Origin: Allolobophora icterica
Taxonomy: Eukaryota > Annelida > Clitellata > Crassiclitellata > Lumbricidae
DNA: 64,000 bases
Assembly (NCBI GenBank): GCA_963556255.1
Contig: OY744616.1
Span: forward strand, 8,946,270-9,010,269
Direction: 5' to 3'
The notes beneath the pieces are model-generated. The model made no database searches, was not told the origin of the DNA, and saw only the letters and a list, made by a program, of their open reading frames with translations. The stretch's first letter is position 1; each line of letters starts with the position of its first letter. The position numbers and the translations under genes are program-made. This document shows positions 40,236-57,922 of the stretch, in pieces.

Positions 40236-40493
40236 TATGCACATGCAAACGAACTTGCAAGCACATACAGTGTTGTTGAGAGAAAAGAAAAAGCTCTATA
40301 TAATTGTATATATTATTGGCAGCCCAGTATCGTCCTTTGCGAGATGGAGAGTCAGTACTTGAGCGACTGAACATCTTTATTCTAATGGATTTACCAAACC
40401 GTCGTTTCCCGCAGTGCTTGCCGAAATATCTATGTTCGAGAAGATAGCATGTTCCTTCAATCCCTGGAGTTTGAACGAAGACCATTAGCCCAT

Positions 40494-46753
<6,260 letters not shown>

Positions 46754-47450
46754 TTTAAATATGATAATGACTACTCAGAATGTCCACGCTGCTCTACGTT
46801 GTAAATGTAAATGTACTCGTGTTTCCAGAGCGACCGTATGGCATCGACGATGGTCATTTTATCAATGAATTGATCGGGTGAGATCCTTCGCCACCGCTGC
46901 CCGTTTGAATGGGTGCCACGCCATTTGAGCAGTTAACACTTTAGCGACGAACTGCATTGGCTTCCCAGCCGCTATTAGTAGTACACTCTCGTCGCTAAGC
47001 GGTTAACTGTGTGCCACGTCATTTAAGGTCGTTGCTTATAGTCCGAGATTTAAATCTCTTAAATAAGCCACTATCGGTGGCGAATCGACAACGACGCGCA
47101 CAAAAGCGCATGAGACGTGATGAGAACAGGTGCACACTCGCACTCGTAATGAATCCTTACCCAAGGCATCCACTTTAAAGTAGAAACTATCTGTTCTGTT
47201 CCTCTTCTCTTTGATCGGCGAGTTAGACGCATTCGGTGTCCTTACTGCTTTGCTTTTGCATTCATGTATCACTAGCAATGTCAGCTGCAGTTTTGGCTCA
47301 GTGTATATCAATGGGAGACAATGTGTCACCAGAGTAGGCGCCATTCAGTCAAAGTACTCGCTTATCATTGAATAGTAGCGAGGGACGGATTTGATTGAAG
47401 ATACTGCTATCCGTGCTCAGTGCTCAGAACGGATTCTATTCAAAATCCTT
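46754..47450. other. 5' flank of copy E
   Basis: Upstream region of the first gene of the array. Parts of 47205-47370 resemble 37330-37560 upstream of copy D (GAGACAATGTGTC and neighbours). A block at 46840-46925 (GATCGGGTGAGATCCTTCGCC, GCTGCCCGTTTGAATGG) recurs at 13080-13190 and 21375-21480 in introns of B and C. I see no strong TATA box. Confidence 0.5.
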
Positions 47451-47454
47451 ATCC

Positions 47455-47665
47455 TATTGGGAAGGGGATAGAGTAATGGAAGCACTCATGGCATTAGGTT
47501 TGCGGATCGATTCACGTAACCCCCTGTAGGGCGGCGCCTTGCATGGCTGCCAAACCGTGTGTTTAGTTAAGATTTAATTGTACTGTTATGTTTTAATGTA
47601 ATCTTACTGCGCACTTGTCAGTTTGAATTAATACAGATATTATTTATTATTATTTATTATTATTT
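47455..47665 (+). mobile_element. tRNA-derived SINE, second copy
   Basis: GGGATAGAGTAATGGAAGCACTC, GGATCGATTCACGTAACCCC and GGCGCCTTGCATGGCTGCC match 39240-39460. It ends in a TTATTTATT run. Confidence 0.6.
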
Positions 47666-47669
47666 CCAA

Positions 47670-48465
47670 CGCTAGTGGACGAGTGATTTTATACATCCTA
47701 ATCTAATCTAATCTAATCAAATCACTTTACTAATTTGTAACGTCGTTATCAAAATGCAGAAAGCGTCAATAGATTAACGCTATGAACGTCATGTTAACGG
47801 TTTAATTGTTTACTTCGCATTCAGCAGATGGCGACTGTGACCTCAATAAGTCTGATCTGACCAATCTTCACCGAAACTGACCCAACAGACTTTATTTGAC
47901 TAAGCTTCGGTGAATTAATAAATCTCCCTGAAGCAGCTTTTGTGTAGCGCTGTTACATTTAAGAGATATACATTATAATCGTTTTAACTCCGGGATAATC
48001 GAGATTCTCCTTCAAATGCAGGTTTCAACTTATTGCCGAAAACAGTAAAGAGATTGAAAACGTTGCTTCAGATGGAAAAATCGGTTGAATATGATTCTCA
48101 AAATAATTGTACCTAATCTAATCTAATCCGATCTTATGTACCCTAACCTGGCCTTATCTAATCATAATCAAATCTAATGATTTTTGTAGCGCAGTCGTAA
48201 TAATAATAAAGTATCAATTGATGGTCGCTCCAAAATAAATCGTATAGTCCAAGTTATAATCCTTTAGAGAAGCCGAGTAAATAATAATAATGTAGGATGT
48301 GAAAGCTCTAAACTCTTTCTGCTTGTGCCATAAGGAGCCTAATTTATAGGAATTTAGTCGATTATGATTAGAACTCACAGATTTTCAGAGATGGACAATA
48401 ATTTACGGACAAGAGTTTGTTGATCTAGTTTACCTTACGTAGGTCTACAAACATTACAAGTATGC
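47670..48465. other. AT-rich spacer
   Basis: No gene recognised. It contains short (AATCT)n-like runs at 47700 and 48115-48140. Confidence 0.5.
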
Positions 48466-48469
48466 ATGA

Positions 48470-48810
48470 TACAAATATCCATTCATCCATTAATTCACCA
48501 ATCTATCAATCCATCCAATCGTTTTATACGTCCATCCACCCATCGATTAATCCATTCATCCGCCGATTCATCCATTAATCCATCTATCTATAAATCCCTC
48601 CTTCCTTCCATGCACCTCACCATCGATCTCTCCATTCATACATCCATTCATCCATCCATTCATCCACTTATCTATCAATCCATCCATCAACTCATACGAC
48701 CCATATATCCAACCCTCGAACATTCACCAACCCACCCTTCCCTCCCTCTATCTATCCATCGATCCATTCGTCCACCGATTCCCCACTCCCTCACCCTCGC
48801 CCTCACCCAC
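48470..48810. repeat. Degenerate (CCAT)n array
   Basis: Imperfect CCAT/TCCATTCATCC repeats. The open frame of 152 codons across it is compositional, with Ser/Ile/His repetition. Confidence 0.85.
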
Positions 48811-49249
48811 CCATCCTTCTGCACTCATAATATTCTCATATTTCTTTGTTTTCCACTGAACGTGGCTCCCAGCCAGCCTCCGTATCCACGTGCCGAGACC
48901 AATAATTCTCCATCACTAATTTAATGCATCACGGGTGGCCGACGTGGTCATCTTCGTACTGGCCAGCTGCCGACTGACCGCTTAAGGGGCTACTCGGCCG
49001 CTGATAGCCAACCCCCTCTCGTGCCAAGAGCCGATAAGCTAGACACACCCCGTTTGTCGTGGTCAGCACCGACTCCGATGGCGCCGTTTTGACGAATGGG
49101 GTGGGGGTTGTTTTTCGTAAGCAGCTTTCAGGAAGGGTGTATGTGTGCATGACTGTGTGGATGTACCATTGCGTCTTTGTTTGCCTGTGTTCGTTTATTT
49201 CTTAGTGTCGTAATCTTTTGTGTTTCTACATTCCGCTACTAACCGACGT

Positions 49250-49466
<217 letters not shown>

Positions 49467-49549
49467 TTGTCTCTAGCTTCTACAGCGTTTGGGCATATTG
49501 TCATAATATTTGCTCAGTGGTTCGTTGGAGTCGATAGCCCTTCCTGGAT

Positions 49550-50090
49550 GACCTCCGTCCTTCCTTCCGTCCGTCAATTTTTCCGTCCATCCGTTCTTCC
49601 TTCCTTCCATCCTTCCTTCCTTCCGCCCTTTCTTCCGACGGTCAATCAGTCCGTCCTTCCTTTCTTCCTTCTGACCGTCCTTCCTTCTTTCTTCCCATCC
49701 TTCTTTCTTTCCTTCCTTGCGTCCATCCGTACGTCCGTCCTTCATTCCATCCTTCCTTCCATCATTCCTTCTTCCTTCTTTCCATCCTTCCTTCCTTCCT
49801 TTTGTGCGTCCATCCGTACGTCCGTCCTTACTTCCTTCCTTCTATCCTTCCATCTTTCTTCCTTCCTTCCTTCCTTCCTTCATTCCTCCTTCCTTCCTTC
49901 CTTCCTTCCTTCCTTCCTTCCTTCCTTCCTTCCTTCCTTCCTTCCTTCCTTACTTACTTCTTCCTTCCTTCCATCCTTCCTTCTTCCTTTCTTCCATCCT
50001 TCCTTCCATCATTCCTTCTTCCTTCTTTCCTTCCTTCCTTTCTTCCATTTTTCCTTCCATCCTTCCTTCCTTCCTTCCGTCCATCCTCTG
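49550..50090. repeat. (TTCC)n degenerate array
   Basis: About 540 bp of TTCC with CCGTCCATCCGT interruptions. The 301-codon open frame over 49218-50123 (Ser/Phe/Leu/Pro repeats) comes from this array and is not a gene. Confidence 0.9.
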
Positions 50091-50686
50091 TCCGTTCGTG
50101 TGTCTCATGGTGCCTGCCTTTGACGATGATTGTTCGCTCCTTTTCGTTTTGCAGTGGAGCCCTGTCAACTGCTAATCAAAAGAGGCGGTCAATATGTCTA
50201 TCAAAATGGTTATTAGCCTCCCTGTTGTTCATTGCTCACTATGTTCTTCCGCTCATTCATTCGTTCTTTCATTCATTCCTTCGTTCTTATATTTTCACGT
50301 TTATTTTCTTTCCTTCTGGCTTGCTCTCCTCTTTCTTTCCAATCTTCCTTCGTTCTTTTTTGGTTCATGCATTCACGGCTCCTTCGTATATTCATGTCTA
50401 ATGCGTATTTATTATTCTGTTCTCCTTCTTTTATCTTTTACTTCGGTTGTACCCACACTCTGCCCTCATTCCTTTCTTTGTTCCACCTTTCAGTCACTTG
50501 TTAATAGAGTTAAAAGTTCCACACATAAATGATTAGTAGGGCAAAGCCAAGGACAAGCTGAGCGATGAAAGCAAAGCCGTGACTGAATCTCCAGTTTTAT
50601 TTGGCCTAATTATAGGCCCTAATGCATTCAGCGAAAATAAGCCAAGTGTTCAACCTATTAGAATATTTTTCATTTTAAATGCAAGA

Positions 50687-50691
<5 letters not shown>

Positions 50692-50768
<77 letters not shown>

Positions 50769-50840
50769 GTGTGTGTAGGTGTGTGTAGGTGTGTGTGTAG
50801 GCGTGTGTGGATGAGTGCGTGCGTGCGTGTGTGTGTGTTT
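50692..50840. repeat. (GT)n microsatellite
   Basis: Pure GT run of about 75 bp, then GTGTGTAG variants. Confidence 0.95.
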
Positions 50841-50902
50841 GCGAGTTAGTATGCCTATCTCTATCTCTGTCTTTCTCGTTCAGGGTACGAAGTAGTCCTA
50901 CG

Positions 50903-51170
50903 CAGTGTTTTTTTTCTGGAATAAAAGGTTCCCGAACGGAACAATAGGTTCCGGAACGCAATAATTATGGGCGGGCTAAAATCCCGAGAAAAACGGGATT
51001 AGGGGTTGGGAGGGTCTCAATAAACACTGAAAACAGTTCAAAGCACTTAAATTAAATTAAAATAACTAAATTATTGTTTTTATTATTAAAATAAGTATAT
51101 TATTTTCTAGTACCTGAAGAAAGGTGCTGGAACGCCGTTCCGGCGCGTTCCGGCTGAAAAAAAAGCACTG
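50903..51170. mobile_element. hAT-like MITE, 268 bp, with 8-bp target duplication
   Basis: Termini CAGTGTTTTTTTTCTGGAA and CCGGCTGAAAAAAAAGCACTG. Exact GTCCTACG flanks lie at 50895-50902 and 51171-51178. Subterminal repeats of GGTTCCGGAACGC type are present. Confidence 0.88.
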
Positions 51171-51698
51171 GTCCTACGTCTTATGCAGCGTTTGCACAGC
51201 TTGATACAAGTACACTTAAAGGTGACTAACGTGATGAGTAAGTAAGATAGCAGGTAATTAAGTAAATTTGTAGGTGGAGAAATTTCAATATCTTCAGATT
51301 CGGTATAGTTCTCAAGCGCTCAGCTAAATCCTTAAGTTGATTAGGGATTTAAATGTACAGCGAAGTTGAGCACTTGAGCGAACCACATTAGCTTGAAGTC
51401 AAACTCATTTTTGATAATGTGCGACGTTTCTTGGAAATTCCAGTGAATTCCCACATTGACAGGATTGTTTAACTTTCTCGCCATATCCGGTGACATTGAG
51501 TTACTTATTATTCGCCAGAGGAGCTATTTCGCCATCTGTCGATTAGTTTGAGCAACAGTATGTATTATAACTTGAGTAAGACAAGGAACGTTGTATGATG
51601 TCATAGGAACGGTGAGAACTGTTCAAGATAATTTCTGCCGATGTCAACGCCCTCTGTTGCCCTAAGATGTCGTTTAACTCTGGTTCCATTCACCCAAT

Positions 51699-52519
51699 CA
51701 TAGATGTTAAAAACGTTTTTTTCGTTTTTTTTCTCTAAAAAACGTCGTTTTTTTCGTTTTTTATTTTTCTTATCGTTTTTTCTGTTTTATTATGTAACCT
51801 TATTTATTTATTTATTTACTGTCTGTTAATGTTTTTCAGTTTCTGTTTAATTTTTGTCTGATGTCCCTTACGTTGTCTCCGTACTTTCAAGGATTCAGCT
51901 GATTTACCTCACTATAATTTACGTCATCATTTGAGAAATAAATACTTTATGAAATAGCACAGTACAAAAAATAAAATTATTTCTAAGTTATCTAAAATGT
52001 CAAAAGAAAAAGGTGCGGAATGGATTCACGTTACTTTGATAAACGAGGTAGACAAACTCAGCATTGGCTAAATTGAAATGCATTTACTGTGAGAAAGTTT
52101 ACACGATAGGCCCTATAGGCCGCAGTCTATACCTCCAAAGTTAAAATAAATTAGTTTTTAATTGTGTCAGTTTAGTCAGCATGGACTTATGTGGACTTGT
52201 TTACAATTTAAACTTGAAAAGATTTCAATATTTTTAATTTCTCAATTTCTTATTAAACCAAACTTATAAGAAATAAAATAATTGTTGTAGATTGATGTTA
52301 CTTGTGTTTACTAATAAAGTTGTGTTATACTCTATTTGCTGATTAAATTCTGTAAACAAGATTGTTAATTTTAAATTTCAGCAGGGCCTACAAGATGCGA
52401 GAAAGTCAAATTATTTTCGTTTTTCGATTTTTTCCGTTTTTTCCCGTTTTTTATTTTTTTGAAAAAAAACGACGTTTTTTCCGTTTTTTATTTGGTTTCT
52501 ATCGTTTTTAACAACTATG
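51699..52519. mobile_element. hAT-like non-autonomous element, 821 bp
   Basis: Termini CATAGATGTTAAAAACG and CGTTTTTAACAACTATG. Exact CACCCAAT flanks lie at 51691-51698 and 52520-52527. Subterminal regions are dense in CGTTTTTT and AAAACGACGTTTTTT motifs on both strands. No transposase seen. Confidence 0.88.
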
Positions 52520-52724
52520 CACCCAATTAAGAGCAGTCCCTTAAAATAGCCTGAGAGGCAGCCATGGTTACGAAGCGTTATCGACTTCATTTACTTAACC
52601 TCGGAATATGAGGGCGAATGGCCAGTCCTCTCCCTCGCCATCTGATCTCCCCACCGACACTGTACGGTCAGTGTACTCATCATAACTGAAATGGATAGGG
52701 GCCAGATGGAGCAGAAATCTCGAT

Positions 52725-52800
52725 ACGAATTCTTCCCTTATAACCCACATCCTCTTTGGTTGCCAGGCCAGTACGCTAACTACTAGGTTATCGCGCGTAC
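52725..52800 (-). mobile_element. tRNA-like SINE fragment
   Basis: The complement reads GATAACCTAGTAGTTAGCGT, then ACTGGCCTGGCAACC, with the look of a tRNA 5' half with A box. No B box with matching spacing was found, so this is a fragment. Confidence 0.35.
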
Positions 52801-52959
52801 ACTATGTTTTCTGCGCTAAAATCTGAGGCATAGGCAAATACGGGTCGGACTGAGTTCAACTGCCGAGCAGGACCGGATACGGCTGGACTGGTCTGAACTG
52901 GATTTAATATGTAAAAACGACTTCATGGCCACGACCCTGTGAACTGAACTCTGGTCTAT

Positions 52960-53105
52960 CCAGTATGAGAATTGTAGAAAAACTGGGGGGGGTTAGACCT
53001 TGATTCATGTGGAGTTTGGGTGTGCAATGAAGACTTTACTATGGGGTCCTAAGAAGGACTAGGGGGGGTTGAACCCCCCCAACCCCCCGACAATTCTCAC
53101 CCTGG
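52960..53105. mobile_element. MITE, 146 bp
   Basis: Termini CCAGTATGAGAATTGTAG and GACAATTCTCACCCTGG are inverted. GTCTAT flanks both ends (52954-52959 and 53106-53111). A G-rich stretch near each end pairs with the C-rich stretch at the other. Confidence 0.7.
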
Positions 53106-53135
53106 GTCTATCTGGCTTGGATATCCATTTTATGT

Positions 53136-53635
53136 ATGCCTGCTATGTATGTATGTATGTGTATGCATGTATGTATGTATATATTTATGTATATATGTAT
53201 GCATGCATGTGTGTTTCTATGTATGCATGCTATGTATGTATGTATGTATGTATGTATGTATGTATGTATGTATGTATGTATGTATGTATGTATGTATGTG
53301 TATGTGTATGTATGCCTGTATGTGTGTATGGATGCATGTATTTGTATGTATGTACGACGTACGTATGTATGTATGTATGTATGTATGTATGTATGTATGT
53401 ATGTATGTATGTATGTATGTGTATGTGTATGTATGCCTGTATGTGTGTATGGATGCATGTATTTGTATGTATGTACGACGTACGTATGTATGTATGTATG
53501 TATGTATGTATGTATGTATGTATGTATGTATGTATGTATGTATGTATGCATGTATGTTTGTATGGATACATGTATGTGTATGTAAGTACGACGTACGTAT
53601 GTATGTATGCATGCATGTATGTTTGTATGTATGTT
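53136..53635. repeat. (TATG)n array with higher-order repeat
   Basis: TATG array in which a block containing GCCTGTATGTGTGTATGGATG and TGTACGACGTACG recurs three times at a spacing of about 118 bp (landmark near 53352, 53472 and 53588). Confidence 0.9.
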
Positions 53636-54189
53636 TCACATGGGGTCCTGACTAGCGGGTTTTTTAACTCTCTAAGATTCCCATGTGTAACCATGTACAC
53701 GAACCTTTTGTTGTATTTCATGTCAGTTGGTTTCTTTGAAAATGTGGTTACCAAATAAAAATTGAATTGAATTGAATACACATTAGTGGGGCCCACGATC
53801 TGGAACGCCCTTCCCCCCCAGCTGGGCTGGAATGACCGTACTGAACAGGATAGCCAAAACAGGACGTGACATAATAGACCAGCATGCCGAACTGGTCCGT
53901 TTCAGTGAACCAGATTACGCTGGCCTGTGACCGGTTGGCTGGCTCAACGGCGACGCTCAGGGTAGCATGGTCCATGGCATGTCACCCATTCACACGGTCA
54001 GCGGTGGCCTCACCCTCTCAATTCATTGAAACATTGGCAGGGTCGACAGGCGAGACCATACGGTCGCAGTATAATACATGTATTCACGTTTACTAATTGA
54101 ATCGATATTAGACGAGTAAAGATGAGGAGGGCCTTCGTTGTGGCACCAGATGATTTATCACTGTTACTATAACAGTAACGCGTTTATGA

Positions 54190-54643
54190 AACGCCACTAA
54201 CTAATGACCAAGCATCAATCGATGGCGCTGAGCAATTCTGAGTGATGGACTTGCTCAAGGTCCCTACATAGTAACCGTATTAGAGGAGGAGGAGGAGGAG
54301 GAGGAGGAGGAGGAGGAGGAGGAGGAGGAGGAGGAGGAGGAGGAGGAGGAGGAGGAGGAGGAGGAGGAGGAGGAGGAGGAGGAATAGGAATAGGACGAGG
54401 AGGAATAGGACGAGGAGGAGGACGAGGAGGACGAGCAGCAGCAGCAGCAGAAGCAGCAGCAGCAGGAGCAGGAGCAGGATCGAACCCGTACTCTCCTCTC
54501 TGGTCATTTATTAAGTGCCACTATATTCTACGTTCACGACTATGGCGCTGAGCAATTCTGAGTGAAGGACTTGCTCAAGGTCCCTACACAGTAACCGTAT
54601 TAGAGGAGGAGGAGGAGGAGGAGGAGGAGGAGGAGGAGGAGGA

Positions 54644-54695
<52 letters not shown>

Positions 54696-54935
54696 GAGGA
54701 GGAGGAGGAGGAGTAGCAGCAGCAGCAGCAGGATCGAACCCGTACTCTCCTCTCTGGTCATTTATTAAGCGCCACTATATTCTACGTTCAAGACTATGGC
54801 GCTGAGCAATCCTGAGTGAAGGACTTGCTCAACGTCCCTACACAGTAACCGTCTCAGGGGAGGAGGAGGAGGCTCGAACCCGTACTCTCCGCGTTACAAG
54901 GCGAGTGCCCTCTAAACAATCGGTATCGTGTCCCA
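54190..54935 (-). repeat. Three tandem SINE-like units separated by GGA/CAG arrays
   Basis: The phrase ATGGCGCTGAGCAATTCTGAG followed by GGACTTGCTCAAGGTCCC occurs three times (about 54222, 54542, 54796). In each unit a GGA-rich array follows, then CTCGAACCCGTACTCTCC, the complement of a tRNA B box. The last unit continues into GTTACAAGGCGAGTGCCC and a full tRNA-like head. The first two arrays are expanded with GACGAG and CAG subunits. Confidence 0.75.
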
Positions 54936-55180
54936 CAGAATGGGTGCTTTACAGGGTCTTTAATAGAATCGTACGACCTAATTAGGGTCTAACACGGCTC
55001 GTGTCCATTCGCGTTCAAAACCAATTGGGGAATTATCTTATCCGAGGTCGCAAGGCGTGGCTTTTACTGTCGGCGGAGCTTTTAGGGCTCAATAAAATCG
55101 TCTGGTCCGTTCAGCGTTGGGTCAATTAACGCCTTGAGATAGAACAGAGGACAGCGATAAACGGTATCCCTATCAACGAC

Positions 55181-55240
55181 CCTTTGAATTGGTCTCGGTA
55201 CCCTTTGAATTGGTCTCGGTACCCTTTGAATTGGTCTCGG
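55181..55240. repeat. Three tandem copies of a 20-bp unit
   Basis: CCTTTGAATTGGTCTCGGTA repeated three times, upstream of the MXD-like gene. Confidence 0.9.
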
Positions 55241-55637
55241 TCAGTGGTGCCCTGATTATCCGAGAGCCGTTTTCTAATGGATATCGACCGATGTCGTTAC
55301 GCCACTTTGCGTCCAACGGGATTTGTTTGCCCCGCGTGTGGGGGTGTGTCGTCCGAGACACAGGGCATCGTTAATACCGTCCTTCACCGCTCAGTCAACA
55401 CCCTAAACGTACCACGCCGCAGTCAACAACATCAAACCCCTCACACGATCCCCAGGCCTGCCCTGGAGCCACCCCTCCACCCCGGGGCCAAACAAGCCTG
55501 CCAAACCGTCCGCTGACCCCTCAACGCCTCCAGCCCACGACCAAAACCTACGCTCCCGCACGCCCCTTAGTCAAAACCCAGCGTCATCCGATTCGCGCAG
55601 GCCTGGAGCCTTCTTGATTTCACAGGCTTAAATAACG

Positions 55638-55695
55638 ATGAATATTCATCAGGCATCGGTTTTCAACGCAGAGAACTACGTCGATGAATATTCAT
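55638..55695. promoter_or_regulatory. Paired palindromes ATGAATATTCAT upstream of the MXD-like promoter
   Basis: Two exact copies of the 12-bp palindrome at 55638-55649 and 55684-55695, 46 bp apart, about 150-205 bp upstream of the predicted start site. They may be binding sites. The factor is unknown to me. Confidence 0.45.
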
Positions 55696-55813
55696 GAGTC
55701 CTGCGGCCCGGCTAGCCACAGCACAAAGCAAGCAGGGCCGACACGTTACCGAGTCAGGTCAACAGCGCCCACCGCAACCTCTCGCCCCTGCGCTGTGGCG
55801 GTGGGTAGGGCCT

Positions 55814-55849
55814 TATATAAAGCCGGCGTTTGCCCGGAGCATTCAATCT
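55814..55849 (+). promoter_or_regulatory. Core promoter of the MXD-like gene: TATA box and initiator
   Basis: TATATAAA at 55814-55821. The initiator-like TCAATCT at 55843-55849 places its A at 55845, 31 bp from the first T of the TATA box. The surrounding 600 bp are CpG-rich compared with the rest of the window. The transcript would have a 5' UTR of about 122 nt, with one minimal upstream ORF (ATGCATTAG, 55856-55864). Confidence 0.65.
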
Positions 55850-55966
55850 TCATAGATGCATTAGTTACTGGCCTTGCGAACTGTAAAACGGCTCAGCCAT
55901 TCTCCTGACTGGACATCGATCGGATCTTTGGAAACTCCCTGTGTACTATAGAAACCATTCGGAGTC

Positions 55967-56021
55967 ATGACCCTCGAGCTTCTCTTGCGCGCCGCGGAGT
56001 ACCTTGAACGACGCGAAAGAG
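55967..56021 (+). CDS. First coding exon of an MXD/MAD-family transcriptional repressor (partial gene)
   Basis: ATG at 55967 has an in-frame stop (TAG, 55949-55951) upstream. The exon encodes MTLELLLRAAEYLERRER and ends with one base of the next codon at a splice donor, GAG|GTAGGC. LL.AAEYLERRER is the Sin3-interaction amphipathic helix at the N terminus of MXD1, MXD3, MXD4 and MXI1. Those proteins also end their first exon near this point (from memory of the family). The helix recruits Sin3/HDAC, and the missing later exons would carry the bHLH-zipper for pairing with MAX on E-boxes. The gene points out of the array, away from the lectin genes. Exon 2 (expected EHGYAS-like residues) was not found, so intron 1 probably exceeds 8 kb. 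The short length limits certainty. Confidence 0.75.
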
Positions 56022-56074
56022 GTAGGCCTACTCAGTCCTTTCTGCACTATTGTTATGGACCATGGTAACGCTCG

Positions 56075-56165
56075 TGAATAAGCTGTTGCCCTGGGCTTAG
56101 CTAACGGTGGCGCTTTATAGATTTGGTGTTTACGATCGTAAAGCATTTGTGTAGCGCTACTGTCG
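56075..56165 (+). mobile_element. LINE 3'-end fragment in MXD intron 1
   Basis: GCTCGTGAATAAGCTG, GCGCTTTATAGATTTGG and GTGTTTACGATCG match the 3' end of the family at 8187-8590. Confidence 0.5.
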
Positions 56166-56227
56166 CTAACTGTTGGACTTTCTTTCCAGGGTCATGCAGA
56201 GTTGGACGAACTTGTGTTGAGATTTCC

Positions 56228-56320
56228 ATAAGGGGTGCGTGATAGTGTAGTGGCTAACGTGCTGGATCGCGATAGACGGGTCGGGGGTTCAAATACCGTC
56301 AGTCCCGAAATTTGCTTCAA
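56228..56320 (+). mobile_element. tRNA-derived SINE head
   Basis: GATAGTGTAGTGGCTAACGTG (A box region) and GGGGTTCAAATACCG (B box region) at about tRNA spacing, but without a consistent cloverleaf. So a SINE rather than a tRNA gene. Confidence 0.5.
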
Positions 56321-56715
56321 GATTTTTGCTCCAATTGCACCCCTAGCGAACTCGGCTATAATGAGTACACTTACTGTACACTGGTCATTAGGAAGAACAA
56401 ACGGCGAGGGGAGACCACTGGCCACACGCCCTCATATGGGCAGAGAACCGACTTAGTTCTTGTTTCGGACCGCGCGTTTGAAATTCCAGGGGTCGTTTAT
56501 CACACACGTTGGCCCCAACGAAATCAAGCATGCCCATTCGGAAGTCAGACCCCACTGGGGACATTGCTGACCGACCATTCTGCCTTTAAGGAGCAATATT
56601 AGTGCTTACGAGGTTAGGGTAGGCTATGGAAACGAGGATCATACAACACCCTCTGGAATTCAAAGAAAAGCCACAGCTTATGCGGTACTTGTATTCAGCC
56701 TTTGGAAATAATGGT

Positions 56716-56716
56716 C

Positions 56717-56799
<83 letters not shown>

Positions 56800-56800
56800 T
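56716..56800. repeat. (ATCA)n microsatellite and LINE tail
   Basis: Pure ATCA run followed by AAACTTAATATAGCGCCCTATTC, a LINE-type tail. Confidence 0.9.
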
Positions 56801-57240
56801 AAACTTAATATAGCGCCCTATTCTATGTCCAGGCATCGTCGCTTGATCTTTTAGGTGCATTGTAGTGATCGAATAAACACTGCGATGAGGGTTCGAACCC
56901 ACTTGAGGCACCACCATCGACCCATTCACCCCCTAAGCAACAATTTTTATCAATTTCCAGCAGAAAAAAACTACGCTGTGGGACAAAATTTACGTCATGA
57001 CCTTGTGGGCAGGAAATTTTTATCTGAAGATATGTTGGCATTTTAATTAATTGGTTAACAATGGTAATAATTATTAGTGTGACGTGTTTAATGATTGCTG
57101 CAGCGCCCGTAAAAGATGTTTGATGACAGTAGCCTACATTTATTATGAAGGCGATAGAGAATGAATAATTAATCGCTTTCATTGATTGCCTATTCGTCGA
57201 GGACATAATCGTAATTGCTCTTCATTTATATCGCGCTACA

Positions 57241-57313
57241 TTACGTGTCCTGATACATTCATACATGCATACATACATGAATACATGCGTACATACATAG
57301 GCCTATACATACA

Positions 57314-57347
<34 letters not shown>

Positions 57348-57740
57348 CATGCATACTACATACATGCTACATACATACATACTACATACATACATACATA
57401 CACACATACATACATACATACATACTACATACATGCATACATACATACATACATACATACTACATACATACATACATACATACATACTACATACATACAT
57501 ACATACATACATACATGTACTACATACATACTACATACATACATACATACATACATACATACATACATACATACTGCATACATACTACATACATACTACA
57601 TACATACTACATACATACTACATACATACTACATACATACATATATACATACATACATACATACATACATACATACATACATACATACATACATACATAC
57701 ATACATACATACATACATACATACATACATACATACAATA
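57241..57740. repeat. (CATA)n array with CTACATACAT variants
   Basis: About 500 bp, nearly pure, with periodic CTACATACATA units. The 215-codon open frame over it is an artefact. Confidence 0.95.
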
Positions 57741-57888
57741 CATACATACTGTAAAGAAAATCCAAAATCATGTTACGCCAGTATTTGGATTCCTAAATGC
57801 TTAGCCAGTGCATGTCGTCTATCAAAGAAATGACTTTTATTAGGCTTCAATTAGGAATCATATATCCGAATGAAACACGACTACTCAC

Positions 57889-57922
57889 CTGGGGAAAATA
57901 ATTGCTCTGCACAACCAGGTCC
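57889..57922 (-). other. Candidate orphan 34-nt exon
   Basis: The minus strand has a strong acceptor (TTCTTTTTTGTCCAG), 34 nt, then a perfect donor GTGAGT. The length equals that of exon 2 in all five lectin genes. In the same phase it would read GPGCAEQLFSP, which shares only P, F and S with [11 protein letters not shown]. No other lectin exon is nearby. Confidence 0.25.

Noticed and set aside
56228..56320. Possible tRNA gene with A and B boxes
   Set aside because: The acceptor and anticodon stems do not pair consistently, and similar heads occur with SINE bodies elsewhere in the window.
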